Of a stretch of DNA of 64,000 nucleotides, positions 1 through 10,563 are shown in pieces (positions within the stretch are counted from its first letter, which is position 1; the number at the start of each line of letters is the position of its first letter). Position numbers and translations under genes: made by a program. Source of the stretch: Dictyophora rubrovolvata (lineage: Eukaryota > Basidiomycota > Agaricomycetes > Phallales > Phallaceae); contig CP114117.1 of the NCBI GenBank assembly GCA_029959195.1, positions 1,426,001 through 1,490,000 on the forward strand, written 5' to 3'. The notes under the pieces were generated by a model. That model was not told where the DNA came from. It worked only from the letters and a program-made list of their open reading frames with translations, and made no database searches.

Positions 1-2025
1 GGTGGCGCTGTGGAAAACTATCGTTCGAACTTGCTGTTGAGCATGATTGCCCGAGGTACTCACCACAGTATGCTGGCTGCCTCAGACTCTATCCCTAAAC
101 ATGGCTGGACCGCATCCATTACCGAGCAACAGATGATAATGAAGGAGATTTCCAAAGGTGCTACTGACGCCGAAGCTGATATTCAGGCCCTTGCAGGTAA
201 ACGTACCCTCCGTAAGCGCACATGAAGGTATAATAACTAACCCGTGTTCGCTTCAGAATTCCGGCAACCCTCCATGTACTATACTACCATTCCTGCTATT
301 TTGGACAAGCAGCAAACGAGAAATTGGGATGCCGCCAAATTGAGGGACTTGCGTAAAAAATTGGATTCTAGTTCTATGACCGCCGAAGAAATTGATGAAA
401 TTGCGAAAAACTATCTAGATGGTGAGCTTGTAGACCTGGCTTCAGATTGGCTGGGTAATACTGTGAGTATATACAACGTGTAATATTTTCATGTTCTCTA
501 AATTTGCTTCCCAGGTTGTGCAAAAATTATTTGAAAAAGCTTCCGACGGGCCGAGATTGAGTATGTTGGAACGTATCGCCCCCCACCTTGCCTCAATTGG
601 CATTCATAAAAACGGAACATGGGCTGCTCAAAAGGTTATTGATTGTGTTTCCACCCCCGAAGAAATTGCGGTGGTATCTCAACATCTTAGACCTTACACG
701 CCCCCCTTATTGTTGGATCAATTCGGTAATTATGTTGTACAGTACGTTATTTATATGTCTTTACTTCATTCGCGTTTGTGAACCATGTCACTAGATGCTG
801 CCTTCGTTTTGGAGCTCCCTTTAACGACTTTGTATTTGATGCTATGGTCGATCGACTTTGGGAAGTCGCTCAAGGAAGATTTGGAGCGAGAAGTATTAGG
901 ACTTGTTTGGAAAGCCAGTCGGTCACTCTTAGCCAACAGGTAGGATACATCCGTTGTTTTTCATGTAGAAGAAGGAATCTGAAATTTTTCCATCAGCGCC
1001 GTCTTGCAACGGCCGTAATCTTAAATTCTATACCCCTGGCGACCAACCCAAATGGCGCATTATTATTGACTTGGTTGCTTGATAACTCCGGGTTTCCTTC
1101 ACGTTATAGACTCCTTGCTCCCCGGTTTACACCTCATCTTTCTCATCTATGCACCCACAAGTTGGCATCCCTTACTGTTCTGAGGATCATTAATCAGAAG
1201 GTAGAACCTGAGGCTTCTAAAGAGATTGTTCAGTCTCTCTTCCACTCTCCAAATGATCATGTGTTGACGGATGTTTTGGGCGATCAAGTCAATGGTGTGG
1301 CAGTTGTTCATAAAGTCCTTACGAGCGCTTCTCTTGATCCAGCTGATAAACCGGCATTCCTCGAGGCAACTAAACGCGTTCTCATCGAGCTTAAGGTCAT
1401 TGCTACACAAGCTTACCGTCGTCTCATAGAGGAAGTTGGTTTGCCCATTCCTAGCTTCCAGTCGCAATATTCTACCAATATTCCTCAACCGAAACAAAAA
1501 ACTATGAATAGTTCTGCTACGACGGTGTCTCCCACTTCGCCCTACAACCTCGCCCCTGGATTCAACACCGCCGATCCTTCCTTGGCATCGATGATGGCTG
1601 CTTTGCAGTTACAGAGCCCTGGTGGTGTGATGTCTCCCATGCTTCCTCAAGGCGGTCCACCACCATTGCAGATTAATCCCAACTATCAAGCCGGGAATAG
1701 AATGAGGTCGGCAGCGCCTTCATCGGGAGCGTTTTCACCTTCTAGTGACCCTTTCAATCCTTTTGCACTGCGTTCTCCTGAGTTTGCAGGAGCTACGCTT
1801 CCTGGCGCCCGGAATGCACAACGTCGAACGGCGGTTAGCCCTAGCGTACCTTTCAGTGCTCAGTCCCCTAGTCTCGCTCAAGCTGGTACTGCTTTAGGCA
1901 TGAATCAAGGACAATACAATTTAACTCAAGGATCACTTTCTCCACAAGTTTACAATTCCTACATGTTCCAGATGTTTGGAAGTCAAAATACTCCCAATGT
2001 TGGGGCAGCGACGTTCCACAATTAA
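1..2025 (+). CDS. Pumilio/ARM-repeat RNA-binding protein (Jsn1/Puf2-like), 5' truncated by window edge
   Basis: This is the C-terminal part of a PUF-family protein, a class that binds mRNA 3' UTRs and controls their stability and translation. Readable exons are about 1-195, 256-461, 515-741, 795-939 and 997-2025. The last exon ends in TAA at 2023-2025. PUF-type repeats are visible, for example KNGTWAAQKVIDC, LLDQFGNYVVQCCLRFGAP and FGARSIRTCLESQ. A Pro/Ser/Gln-rich, apparently disordered tail of about 180 residues follows. The repeat arrangement with a long low-complexity tail resembles the Jsn1/Puf2 group rather than the canonical eight-repeat Pumilio, but the N-terminus (RRMs in that group) lies outside the window. 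The donor at 742 falls inside a Gln codon and is supported by restored repeat sequence across the junction. The family call is firm; the subgroup is an inference. Confidence 0.85.
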
Positions 2026-2506
2026 TTTAACGATATGATGACGAATGCAAATGCGACACTCTTTCGAACTGGGTCATATATTCAAATTTCCTTTTTTCCC
2101 CTGATATAACTATATATATAAACGATATATTTTTTTTTCCTCCTTTGTTATTGATTTAGCATATTCCCCCTCCACGTTCCTTCCTTAGAGTGGCCTTTAA
2201 ACATCACGTATCATCTGTTGGTCATCTGGGTGTCCAAGCATACGCGTTTATGCCTTATTTGTTAACGTTCTATTTTGCTATCGGTCGCAAAACATGTCGC
2301 CTTGCCATTCTTGTTTTCTATCTACCTTTTTTCTAGTATCTGTACTCTTTAGCGAATACACTTCCACTTGGCCTTCAATTACTCCGGAACTTCCTCCAGT
2401 GTGACGTTGTGTTATCTCGCCGCCGGATGCCGTCTGATGCCGTCTGACTCGCTTGGTCTGAATTAAATAAGTCCCTTTTCTCTTTAAAGCTCATATTTTA
2501 AGAGAC
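2026..2506. other. Intergenic, 481 bp
   Basis: This is the 3' flank of the PUF gene and the promoter of the next gene. It holds A/T-rich stretches just after the stop codon and two adjacent copies of GATGCCGTCT at 2426-2445. No coding or RNA gene is evident. Confidence 0.6.
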
Positions 2507-3253
2507 ATGGGAAGCTTTTACTCCAAGGTTAACCCTAAAATTGCAAGAACTTTACCCAAGTCTGTCCAACCTAGCATAGCTCCAAATCCGAATCATAATA
2601 CCGTGAGCCCTTGGAACCTACGGCCCGGTAAAGACTCCTCTGCCAAAGGACTGAAAGGGCAATGTAAGCGAAAATAACGTCCACTTTTTTAACGTTTTCT
2701 CAAAGCCTCGGATAATTGAACATAGATGACAATGACAAAGATCTTTCGCTCTTGGCCAATCTTCGACAAATTGGTCAAGTAAACGTTGAGGCACCAATGA
2801 CTATGCGCAAGACAGTAATGACGGGCATTTATGTCTTATTATTTATTTTATGTAGATGTGACCACCATTTCTAGGGAGAACAAATTCTGAATATGTACGC
2901 GGTCCGAAGGATATCCGAGCAACAAGCTGCCTCGTCCAGTCCGATACCGAACTGCTTGTCTGCGTCTTCACTGGCCAGTTTGTTAGATGGTCGGAAATTC
3001 ATGAATTCCCGGGTAGAGGCTGAGAAATTGGCGAATAGACATAACTTCGATCACTCATTATTGGAGAATCTCGCCATGTTTGTTACTACTCCCAGTATCG
3101 GAGAAGGAACCGTAACTCGAACGAAAAACACGAAAACAGGAGAGGAGAGGATGACCATGACAGTAAGCTGCTTTCACTTTTTTAAGAGACAACTAGTTTT
3201 TTGAGCTATGGCATTTGCAGGCTGCCTGGTCTGAGCCATTATTGAAACCCTGA
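2507..3253 (+). CDS. Small protein of unknown function, four exons
   Basis: I do not recognise this protein. The model is ATG at 2507 with exons 2507-2663, 2726-2814, 2875-3162 and 3221-3253, stop TGA. All joins keep phase, giving 188 residues. It begins MGSFYSKVNPKIARTLPKS, a basic, Pro/Ser-rich N-terminus that could be a mitochondrial presequence or a myristoylation-like MGxxxS start. It ends with AAWSEPLLKP. A segment near residues 80-150 (MYAVRRISEQQ, then VEAEKLANRHNFDHSLLENLA) looks helical. No enzymatic motif, signal peptide or membrane segment is seen. The consistent phase at three introns argues for a real gene. It lies head-to-tail after the PUF gene and converges with histone H1. 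Confidence 0.7.
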
Positions 3254-3441
3254 GTTGTGGTCGATCAGCTTCGGGCTCACTATTAATGCAGAATACTCCT
3301 CAATTGGCATCCGTGGACGTAACAACCTTATAGAATTTTTAACCCATGTACGTGTACATACAAACAGAAGTAATAACAGACAAGCTCAAGAATTAAACGA
3401 CACTGACAAGGCAGGCTACTGCACATTGTGAAGTAACAAAT

Positions 3442-3461
3442 CAAACAAACAAACAAACAAA
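3442..3461. repeat. (CAAA)n microsatellite
   Basis: About five tandem CAAA units lie in the 3' flank between the stop codons of two convergent genes. Confidence 0.8.
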
Positions 3462-3495
3462 TAATACAGCGAGAGAGGGAAAAAAACGGTATAAG

Positions 3496-4822
3496 TTAAG
3501 TGCGTCTGGCTGTTGCCTGAATAAAACAGTTAAATAATGAACCAAAAAAAAAAAACAGGACAGCAATATGTTGACAAACCTTTCGGGAGGCTTTCTTAGG
3601 CGCGGCTCTGGCCTTAGACACGGTAGCTTTTGCTGGTTTATTGCTGGACGTTCCAGTGAGAGTCTGGGAGCAATAGTTAGACACTTGTTGATGATGTAGG
3701 GTCCGCAACAAACCTTCTTGGCTGGCACACGTTTTGTGGTTGGTTTCTTCGCTGCAGTAGATGCTTTTGCGACGGGCTTTTTAACAGCCGGTGCTTTCTT
3801 TGTAGTGGGCTTTGCGGCAGGCTTGGCTGAGGGTTTAGCTACAGCTGCAGGCCTGGCGGACTAATATATCATTGTCAGTTCTATCCCAGCTTATCAAAGA
3901 TGTAGTTAATTCACCTTCTTCGCAGGCACTGTAGCAGCCTATTTTTTTTACAGTGAGCTAACGAGAAACTTCTTGAATAATGATCCTGACCTTTTTAGAA
4001 GGAGCCGGACGTTTGGTTGTTGCAGTGGTTGCACCGGTTTTTTTCGCGCGCGCGCTACTTGCGGCCACTGGTTTCTTCGATGGAGTAGGCTTCTTGGTGG
4101 TGGGAACAGGTTTCTTAGTGGGCTTGGGTTTAGCAACAGCAACAACGGTCGGTGCAGTGTTCTGAGCAGAAAGAGAAAACGATTGCTGATATTAGTATTT
4201 TAGAAAAACGCGGGTCCGTCCTTACCTCTTTCTCCTTGTCCGAGCGACCTTTTGCGAGTTTGACTTTTCCAGAGGGTCCTAAAGAAGATATAAGACGTAT
4301 GGAATAAGACGACAATGGCCGGGATTGCGATCACCTTTAGGGAGAGAGAACAGTCCTTTCTCGGCGCCATGGGCAATCGCTCGATTGATGTTTGTCACGG
4401 TGCTGGCTGATATGTTCAAGCCGTATTTGGTTTCGACGTATCTGACGTTGAACAGGTCGGTCAGAACCCAAAATAATAATAATAATATTAATCCATAACA
4501 AGCGGGACTGACTTCTTAATCGTGGGACGACTGACGCCGGTTCGAGATTCGTCGGGATGGGCGATGATACATTCCTGCAAGAGGAGTCAGCATGTTCCGT
4601 CCAATGGCCTCTATCTCGCGGAAAATATAAAAATGAATGCTGCCATCGATATCGCAGAAACAATAATCATGTTTTTGAAGGTGTTGGGACATGGGTTTTA
4701 AGAACAGGAGGGCGTAAATGCATGTGGTTCTGAATTATTACCTTGATCATTTCCGCGAATGAGGGATGTGTGGGTGCAGCTTGTTTCTTCTTGGATTGTG
4801 CGAGTTTCTTAGGGGACGACAT
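3496..4822 (-). CDS. Linker histone H1 (copy 1)
   Basis: This is a nuclear linker histone that binds nucleosome entry/exit DNA. ATG is at 4822 and there are nine exons: 4742-4822, 4513-4574, 4335-4441, 4226-4278, 3991-4161, 3915-3938, 3714-3860, 3580-3663 and 3496-3516. They sum to 750 nt (249 aa) with phase kept throughout. Residues about 17-100 form the winged-helix H15 globular domain: HPSFAEMIK, then VSRPTIKKYVETKYGL, NINRAIAHGAEKGLFSLPKG and PSGKVKLAK. The rest is a Lys/Ala/Pro tail with KPTPSKKP-like repeats, split by phase-0 introns that include a 24-nt exon. A second H1 gene lies 3 kb away on the other strand with matching early intron positions. A TATAAATA motif lies about 130 bp upstream. 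The call is secure. Confidence 0.95.
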
Positions 4823-5223
4823 GGCAGATATACCAAAAGAATGGATGAGTTGTGGATACGCGAAGAATGTGGCCGGAAAACTAGGTGTGCTGCAAGCTGG
4901 TGCTGGAGATGGGGAGTAACCGTGTAAGGGGGAAGTAAGCAGTCATCGACGCTATTTATAAAGGATTTCGACGAAACCTGTATCACGTGATGCATTTGTG
5001 GGACCTTGGACGCAACTCGACTTTGACAGTGCATGCATATATAGTTATTATATTATTGTCGCTGTTTTCAGCTCATTTTTTGGCTTTTTCTCGGTGACAA
5101 TGCAATAATCAGCTTACCAGTGTGATTGATAATTCACTGGCAGGTAGTACATAATACAGCGAAAGCCAACTCCGCCAGCGTCCGAGGCACACAGCGTTTA
5201 TTCAATCCAAATCCACTAAGACA
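4823..5223. other. Divergent promoter region between H1 copy 1 and the synthetase-like gene, 401 bp
   Basis: The region holds the H1 TATA motif (4953-4960), a CACGTG E-box at 4984-4989 within TATCACGTGA, and a TACGCGAAG (MBF/E2F-like core) near 4857. No coding sequence is seen. Confidence 0.5.
4953..4960 (-). promoter_or_regulatory. TATA box for histone H1 copy 1
   Basis: TATAAATA on the minus strand, 131 bp upstream of the H1 ATG. The position fits a core promoter element with a roughly 100-nt leader. Confidence 0.55.
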
Positions 5224-7529
5224 ATGGAGCTCCTCCAAACGGATGATTCCACTATTTATTGGTCATTATGCTTCGCTATGGCTTTTGCCTTGTCGAAGCT
5301 ACTCAAGCCTCAAAGGTAGAACCAGTTGTCCAATTTGTGTAGCACTCTCAGGCTCTAGACTCTGGCTGATCTGGTCAACTATGTAGTCTCGTTCATCCCC
5401 TCCTACTCGGTCGTCAAGCAGATGTGGCCCGCGTTCGAATGCCGTCAGAATCTCCAGTATATAGAAACTATACTACTGGTACCATTGGAAGAGTGTGTTT
5501 GGGTTTGCCAATTTACCTCGGCGACTTATCTAAGTCTCACTTGCTTGACAGTTGCCGGAGCGACCGAAACCTGAAGTAAGAAGTCTGTCCGACATTGTCT
5601 TGAATGGCAAGGGTAATTCTAAGCGTTTATGGTCTAAAGTCGTGAGTTTCTTCACGAAAGGGTATAGTAATCCGGCCCAATATACTAACAACCAAGTTTG
5701 CCAGATTACCAATGCCGAACTATTGGAACAAGCTGAAAGTCTAGGAATGGGTCTAGTCCAAATAGCTGGCTTGATTCCCAAAGAGTCTTCCGCGCTATTG
5801 CTCTTGAAGGATAGTCTAGGTATGTAATGACGTTGACAGTTGGAGAGGGTGTGCCTGATATTCCGCCAAGAATTTTTAATAACGGACTTGGCCCTTTCAA
5901 TGGTCTCAGTAGTGTCTTTTACATTATCCACACCCTCTTTACTTTCTAAAACTCTGGACCATCACACTCCATCAACCATATTCATCGATCATTCCCTACT
6001 CGAAACACTGATTGAGCACATTACGGATGTCCATCAATCAACCCACCACTCCATCATCGTATTCGGCGATGAAAAACAGATGTCGGTATCTCTTTCGCAG
6101 GAACTAGGCATCCGAATTTTACGGTGGGAAGATATCTTAGACAAAGGAAAGACAGTCCCGAAACCCACAATTCCTCCAATTGGTATGCTCCCTTTGTAGT
6201 ATGGTGCATTATTCTCCGTACTAGTCTCATCCCCCTGCATAGACTGCAAAGATGTGTTCTCTATATCTCTTCACGAAAATTCTGGAGGGGTCAGCTCTAC
6301 TTTCCTATTTATCCATCATTTTCTCATCTTGTCATAGGACTTGGAAGGAGCCCAATTATCCCATGTCGTATGTCAATCCCTTTGTAAATTCTGTTCACCC
6401 CGTCTTATCTTGAAAGAACGCGACTGCTGGCATAACTTCAGCTCGACTTCTTTTCCCTCTCAATGATGGAATATCCTCTATTGACACGCTTTTATCTACG
6501 TTTTCTTTGTCCACCGCACTTGGCCGAGCTTTACTGTACATGGCGCTGTATGAAGGTAACAAAGCAGCAGTAACTATTAACCTCGCTGTATTCTCACTTG
6601 ACTTGTGTATGTGTATTTAGGGGCTAGTTACAGCTCGTTAGCATCTTCCTCCGACGAAAGTAAGCTGATCTAACCTCTTCCGAAACAGCCATTTATGCTA
6701 TACTTAGACATATTGGAACCGACCTTGGACGAAATTCTCGGCTTCTGTAGGGAAAAGACAATCTTTCCGACTATAATGGCACTGTAGGTCGTCGCCGTCA
6801 TGATGACTAACGAGTATATTGATTGTCATATATAGTCACTTTTCCCAGGTGCAAGAACTAACGCGACGCGTGTCGAAGGTTGCTAAAAGCAATCCGTTGT
6901 ATCCATTAGGTTGGCGTCATAAATTAGCAGGACTCGTATCGGGCTTCCTTACAAAGACCTCATTCTGGGATAACCTTGTTTGGGGAAAAGCTCGGGCAAA
7001 AGAGCTAGATACGTTAGATTCGGGTCTAAGGGGAGTCATCATGTCAAATGGTAAAGTCGTTTATGTTTTTCACGCAAAATCGTCGTCGATGCATTATCGA
7101 CAGGTCAATTCGATTCAACGGATGTCGACGAGGCAAGGATATCCTTGTCTGTGCCCATTGTCTCCACATATAGTCATCCGCTTGTCTGTGGTCCAGTCCT
7201 CATGCTACATCCTTTGGACTTGCAATCTTTCCCTCATAGGAAGGGTACAGTTGCCCACATAGGTGGACCTGCGCCGAACGTAGAAGTGAAGCTCGGAGGC
7301 GTTGACGACAGTAGCGTTGAACAGGGGTTGGATCCTTTTGGCGAGGTATGGAATATTCACCTTGTTTTTGGGTTACGATTAATACGTTGAACAGCTTTTC
7401 TTCCGTGGGCCTTCGGTAGGAGTTCCGCTGTCCGGTGGACAGACGTCCCCAGAGGAATGGATATCAAGCGGAAAGAAGGCGCGTGTCCAGAAAAATGGCA
7501 CAATTGTTTTGTCTCCAAGTCAAGATTGA
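5224..7529 (+). CDS. Degenerate long-chain acyl-CoA synthetase-like protein (AMP-binding fold)
   Basis: ATG at 5224 and thirteen exons: 5224-5315, 5387-5492, 5552-5641, 5705-5819, 5871-6182, 6243-6289, 6338-6364 (27 nt), 6417-6555, 6621-6659, 6708-6783, 6836-7050, 7104-7345 and 7395-7529. They sum to 1635 nt (544 aa) in phase. The N-terminus has a likely membrane anchor (WSLCFAMAFALSKLL). This is followed by HPLLLGRQADVARVRMPSES, ITNAELLEQAESLGMGL and KESSALLLLKDSLEFLITDL, the layout of the fungal LACS family. The ATP-binding loop normally reads like TSGTTGxPKG. Here the matching stretch is HENSGGDLEGAQLSH, so key Gly/Thr/Lys residues are absent. The C-terminal third (GELFFRGPSVGV) is short compared with about 690-residue active enzymes. 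It is probably a catalytically dead homologue with a scaffolding or regulatory role (inference). Many frame breaks seen on first reading are explained by introns. Confidence 0.82.
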
Positions 7530-7588
7530 AAAGTTTAGTTGTACATATTTTTGGACGCAACTTGTCACGGTTTCTCCGTCCAAACGTC

Positions 7589-7594
7589 ACGCGT
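7589..7594. promoter_or_regulatory. MluI cell-cycle box (MCB) upstream of H1 copy 2
   Basis: ACGCGT within CACGCGTTTTGCGCG, 220 bp upstream of the H1 ATG at 7814. ACGCGT is the known binding site of fungal MBF (Swi6/Mbp1), which drives G1/S genes. Function here is inferred. Confidence 0.5.
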
Positions 7595-7649
7595 TTTGCG
7601 CGTAGTCACAATACAATTGGAAAAATAAGGTTTAGGTTTCAACAATTCA

Positions 7650-7670
7650 GGTCACGTGCCTCACGTGACC
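7650..7670. promoter_or_regulatory. Perfect inverted repeat carrying two CACGTG E-boxes
   Basis: GGTCACGTG, then a 3-nt spacer, then CACGTGACC, located 144 bp upstream of the H1 copy 2 start. CACGTG is the core of bHLH (Cbf1/Pho4-type) sites. The dyad suggests paired dimer binding or one larger operator. Confidence 0.6.
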
Positions 7671-7813
7671 ACGAGTATATTATGTGGTTGTCGCGTCTCG
7701 TGTTTCAAATTCCTCCTCCGCCAGAAGACCCACTTCCTCTCTTAGTGCACGTCTCTCAACTCCTCCCCGCCTTTTCTTATATACTTCTGTTGTATAACAG
7801 CTAACCATAAACA

Positions 7814-8859
7814 ATGTCTATTAGTGGCGATATTAAACTCAAGAAGAAAAATTCACCCGGGAAGTCGAAGACTTCCGCCACCAAAACGAAGCTAGCAACC
7901 AAAATTCCCTCTCATCCCCCTTTCGCAGAAATTATCAAGGTAGTAATATGTTTGATCATACCCCCCGTTCTTTCTTAATCTGTTTAGGAATGTATTGCTA
8001 ATACCAAAGATCGCTCTGGAGTCAGTAGACCTACTATCAAGAAATTTATCGAAGAGAGATACAACATGGAAGTTACCCCGACGGTTATCAGTAACATTAA
8101 TCGATGTATAGCTTCAGGAGCAGAAAAGGGTGTTTTTGTGCTCCCTAAGGGTGCGCCAGCTCTTTAAAGTCTAACTTAGTGTGTTGATTGACTAGTAATG
8201 CTTCATAAGGTCCGTCAGGAAAAGTACGTGTCATGTTTGATTAACCAAGTTGTTTTACCAATGTTCCAATTCTACTCAAGGTTAAGCTCGCTCCCAAGAA
8301 GACCTCGTCTGACGCAGCAAAAGAGGTTGGTGCCTTCTCTCTTGCTGGAAGTTGTCTCACTCCTTATAGAATACAAAGCCGACGAAGGTTAACGCGCCTA
8401 CAAAAGCAGAAAAGGTACGTTTCTAGACCTTTTTTATTACTTCTACGCACTAATTATCCTTGTTCTAGGCTACCAAACCAAAAGCGGCTGCTGTCAAACC
8501 TGCTCCTCTTAAAGCCAAGACTCCTGCTAAGACGAGCCTTCCTAAGGTCAAGAAAGCAACTTCGGCCGTGGCTAAGCCCCCTAAGAAAAAGTCCTCTAAG
8601 AACGCACCTAGTGCGAAAAAGGTGCCATCAAACTTTGCTTATTAGAATGAGTCTGAACGAGGTGTTTAGGTTTTGACAGGCGAGGCGAAAAACAAACCGC
8701 CGAAAGCAAAGGCGAATGCCAAGACACAGAAGGCTGCCTCTGCCGGAGGCAAGAGCAAGGTAAAGTATCTTTCTAGTGTTTAGTCATTTTCTTTTTTCAT
8801 CTTTTGCGATTCAGCCTGCCTCGCGAACAAGAAACACCAAGTCGGCCTCGGAGAAATGA
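7814..8859 (+). CDS. Linker histone H1 (copy 2)
   Basis: A second nuclear linker histone. ATG at 7814 and eight exons: 7814-7939, 7988-8150, 8210-8223 (14 nt), 8281-8325, 8370-8414, 8469-8621, 8670-8759 and 8815-8859. They sum to 681 nt (226 aa). The H15 domain covers residues about 28-110: HPPFAEIIK, VSRPTIKKFIEERYNM, NINRCIASGAEKGVFVLPKG and PSGKVKLAP. The Lys/Ala/Pro tail ends TRNTKSASEK. Introns after the IIK and LPKG motifs match copy 1. Copy 2 lacks the intron inside the TIKK motif and has gained one after PSGK. Up to the end of the fourth exon of copy 1, or the third of copy 2, both encode exactly 303 nt. It converges on the RFC gene with a 170-bp gap. Confidence 0.94.
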
Positions 8860-9029
8860 AAGGTTTCGCCATAGACATATTCTCTGTTCTGTTCTTTCTG
8901 TACGCATTCGCCTTGTTACTAGTAGTTTATTCCAGATTTCTGAGGCTATCCTGTGTACTATTACATTTTACTATACTTTATCTTCCGTGTTTACCGTATA
9001 CACGAATTATCATTGTTTTGTTTTCTAAA

Positions 9030-10458
9030 TTATGTGCAAACGGCCTTCCATATTCTCACAGCCACCTCAAGCAACCAAAGCTCCTCGTCTCCGCCATCGC
9101 CCAGGGCTTTATCGGCTTCAGCGAAAGCAAAAGCACACTTGCTTTTTTGTACTGAGGTTAAAGTCGGATGAAGTATTATCACATCGTGCAACTAGAAAAA
9201 AAAGGAAATGAGCAACATAAAACAAGTCTTGCAATGAATAACAATCTCAGTACTTGTAATAATAGTTGCCCAATCCCCCAAGCCTGCCTTATGAGGTTTC
9301 TCACCTCTGTTCTAACCTCCTCAAGCGACCTAGCAGGTCGCGAGTTATCCGTGTCCATTCCGGTCTCATTGACGGTGTCGACACCAAGCCGTTGAACAAA
9401 TGATTTAACAATGTCTTCAGGTACAGTTCCTGCTATTTCCTCAATATCGCGTGTCGTTATAGGAAGTGATGGCGAAGCCAACGAAAGACGATAAGTAGAC
9501 TGAAGATAGGTGATTGATTTTCGCAAATCACCACCGGACACCTGAATCAGAGTGGATATTACCTGGATATAAATTCAGAAAACACAACGTTCCAACATCA
9601 TCAGGGTTACTTACATCTGAAGTGATAGGGATAGATTCTTGAGAAGCAATATACTCTAACCGACTTCTAGTGGAGTCGTCGCTCAAGGGAGTAAATCGGA
9701 ATTTTGAACATCGAGACGCTAGAGGTTCAATGATCCTATTGAATAAGGAAACTTAGCGAGCATTAAATGCAATAACAATAATTGAAACCAACCTTGTGAC
9801 ATAATTGCAAACCAGACAAAAGCGAGTGATACGTACATAAGTTTCCATAATACGTCGTAGAGCGGCTTGAGCATCTTGAGTCATCGAGTCAGCCTCGTCT
9901 AATATAATAATCTTATAAGGAGGATATGGATAGCTTTGACCATCGGACGAGACCGTGATCGCTCGAGGGGTTTGTCTAGCGAAAGTTTTGATTTTCTCTC
10001 GAACAACTGCAATCCCACGTTCATCCGAGGCATTTAGTTCTAACACCCGACTTCTAAAGTTATCGGGTCTGTTTGTAGACGTTGGTTAGTATTTCTTATA
10101 GTCAGCGGAATTTGATTATGGCTTACCCATAAAGCTGTCTGGCCAAAGCAAGGATCGTAGATGTTTTTCCTGTTCCGGGAGGACCATAAAATAGCATGTG
10201 GGGGAGCTGCTCAGATGAATTGAAACTGGAGTTTTATTGTATCGATATGATACGTTTACATTACTCGAGGTTAGGGTTTTTCTCAAAACTGCGACAGTAT
10301 GTTCCTGTGAGGAAACATCGTCAATTGTTTTGGGTCGACTAAATCAATTCAGATAGAACAGGATAAAATAATTCTAGGAATTACTATTTTTCCACCCACG
10401 GCTGCGATTGAGGCTCGATTTGCACTTTGGATACTGTCTGAGGCTGTTTCAAAAACAT
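9030..10458 (-). CDS. RFC2: Replication factor C subunit (yeast Rfc2 / human RFC4 type)
   Basis: An AAA+ clamp-loader subunit that opens PCNA and loads it onto primed DNA in the nucleus. Seven exons run from ATG 10458 to TAA 9030. The start reads [13 protein letters not shown], then [12 protein letters not shown]. Walker A is [16 protein letters not shown] and Walker B is [18 protein letters not shown] boxes include [11 protein letters not shown] and [19 protein letters not shown], and the SRC arginine-finger motif is ASRCSKFRF. The C-terminal collar ends [17 protein letters not shown]. The LPHMLFY...TILAL and [20 protein letters not shown] stretches fit the Rfc2/RFC4 group rather than Rfc3, Rfc4 or Rfc5 of yeast. 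It is divergent from the CAF-1 gene with only 105 bp between starts and a shared ACGCGT box. Confidence 0.95.
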
Positions 10459-10487
10459 GGTGTGTTTGACCAGGTGTAGTTAAAGTA

Positions 10488-10493
10488 ACGCGT
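10488..10493. promoter_or_regulatory. MluI cell-cycle box in the RFC / CAF-1 bidirectional promoter
   Basis: The palindrome AACGCGTT contains ACGCGT, 30 bp from the RFC start and 71 bp from the CAF-1 start. Both genes act in S phase, so MBF control of both from one site is plausible (inference from known MBF biology). Confidence 0.6.
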
Positions 10494-10563
10494 TGTCACA
10501 CCGCGTCGTCTCTTTGCTGTAACTGTACCCGCCAGACAGTTAACTCACATATTGTATATCATT

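Noticed and set aside
2426-2445. GATGCCGTCT tandem pair, also found once at 40393-40402, as a mobile-element terminus
   Set aside because: Only a decamer is shared, with no flanking similarity, target-site duplication or terminal inverted repeats.
3973-4203. Plus-strand open frames across the histone H1 tail
   Set aside because: They are shadows of the Lys/Ala/Pro-rich H1 coding sequence on the other strand.
5316-5560. Multiple stops in the synthetase-like gene suggesting decay
   Set aside because: Introns 5316-5386 and 5493-5551 remove them, and the conserved HPLLLGRQADV and LPERPKPEV segments join in phase.
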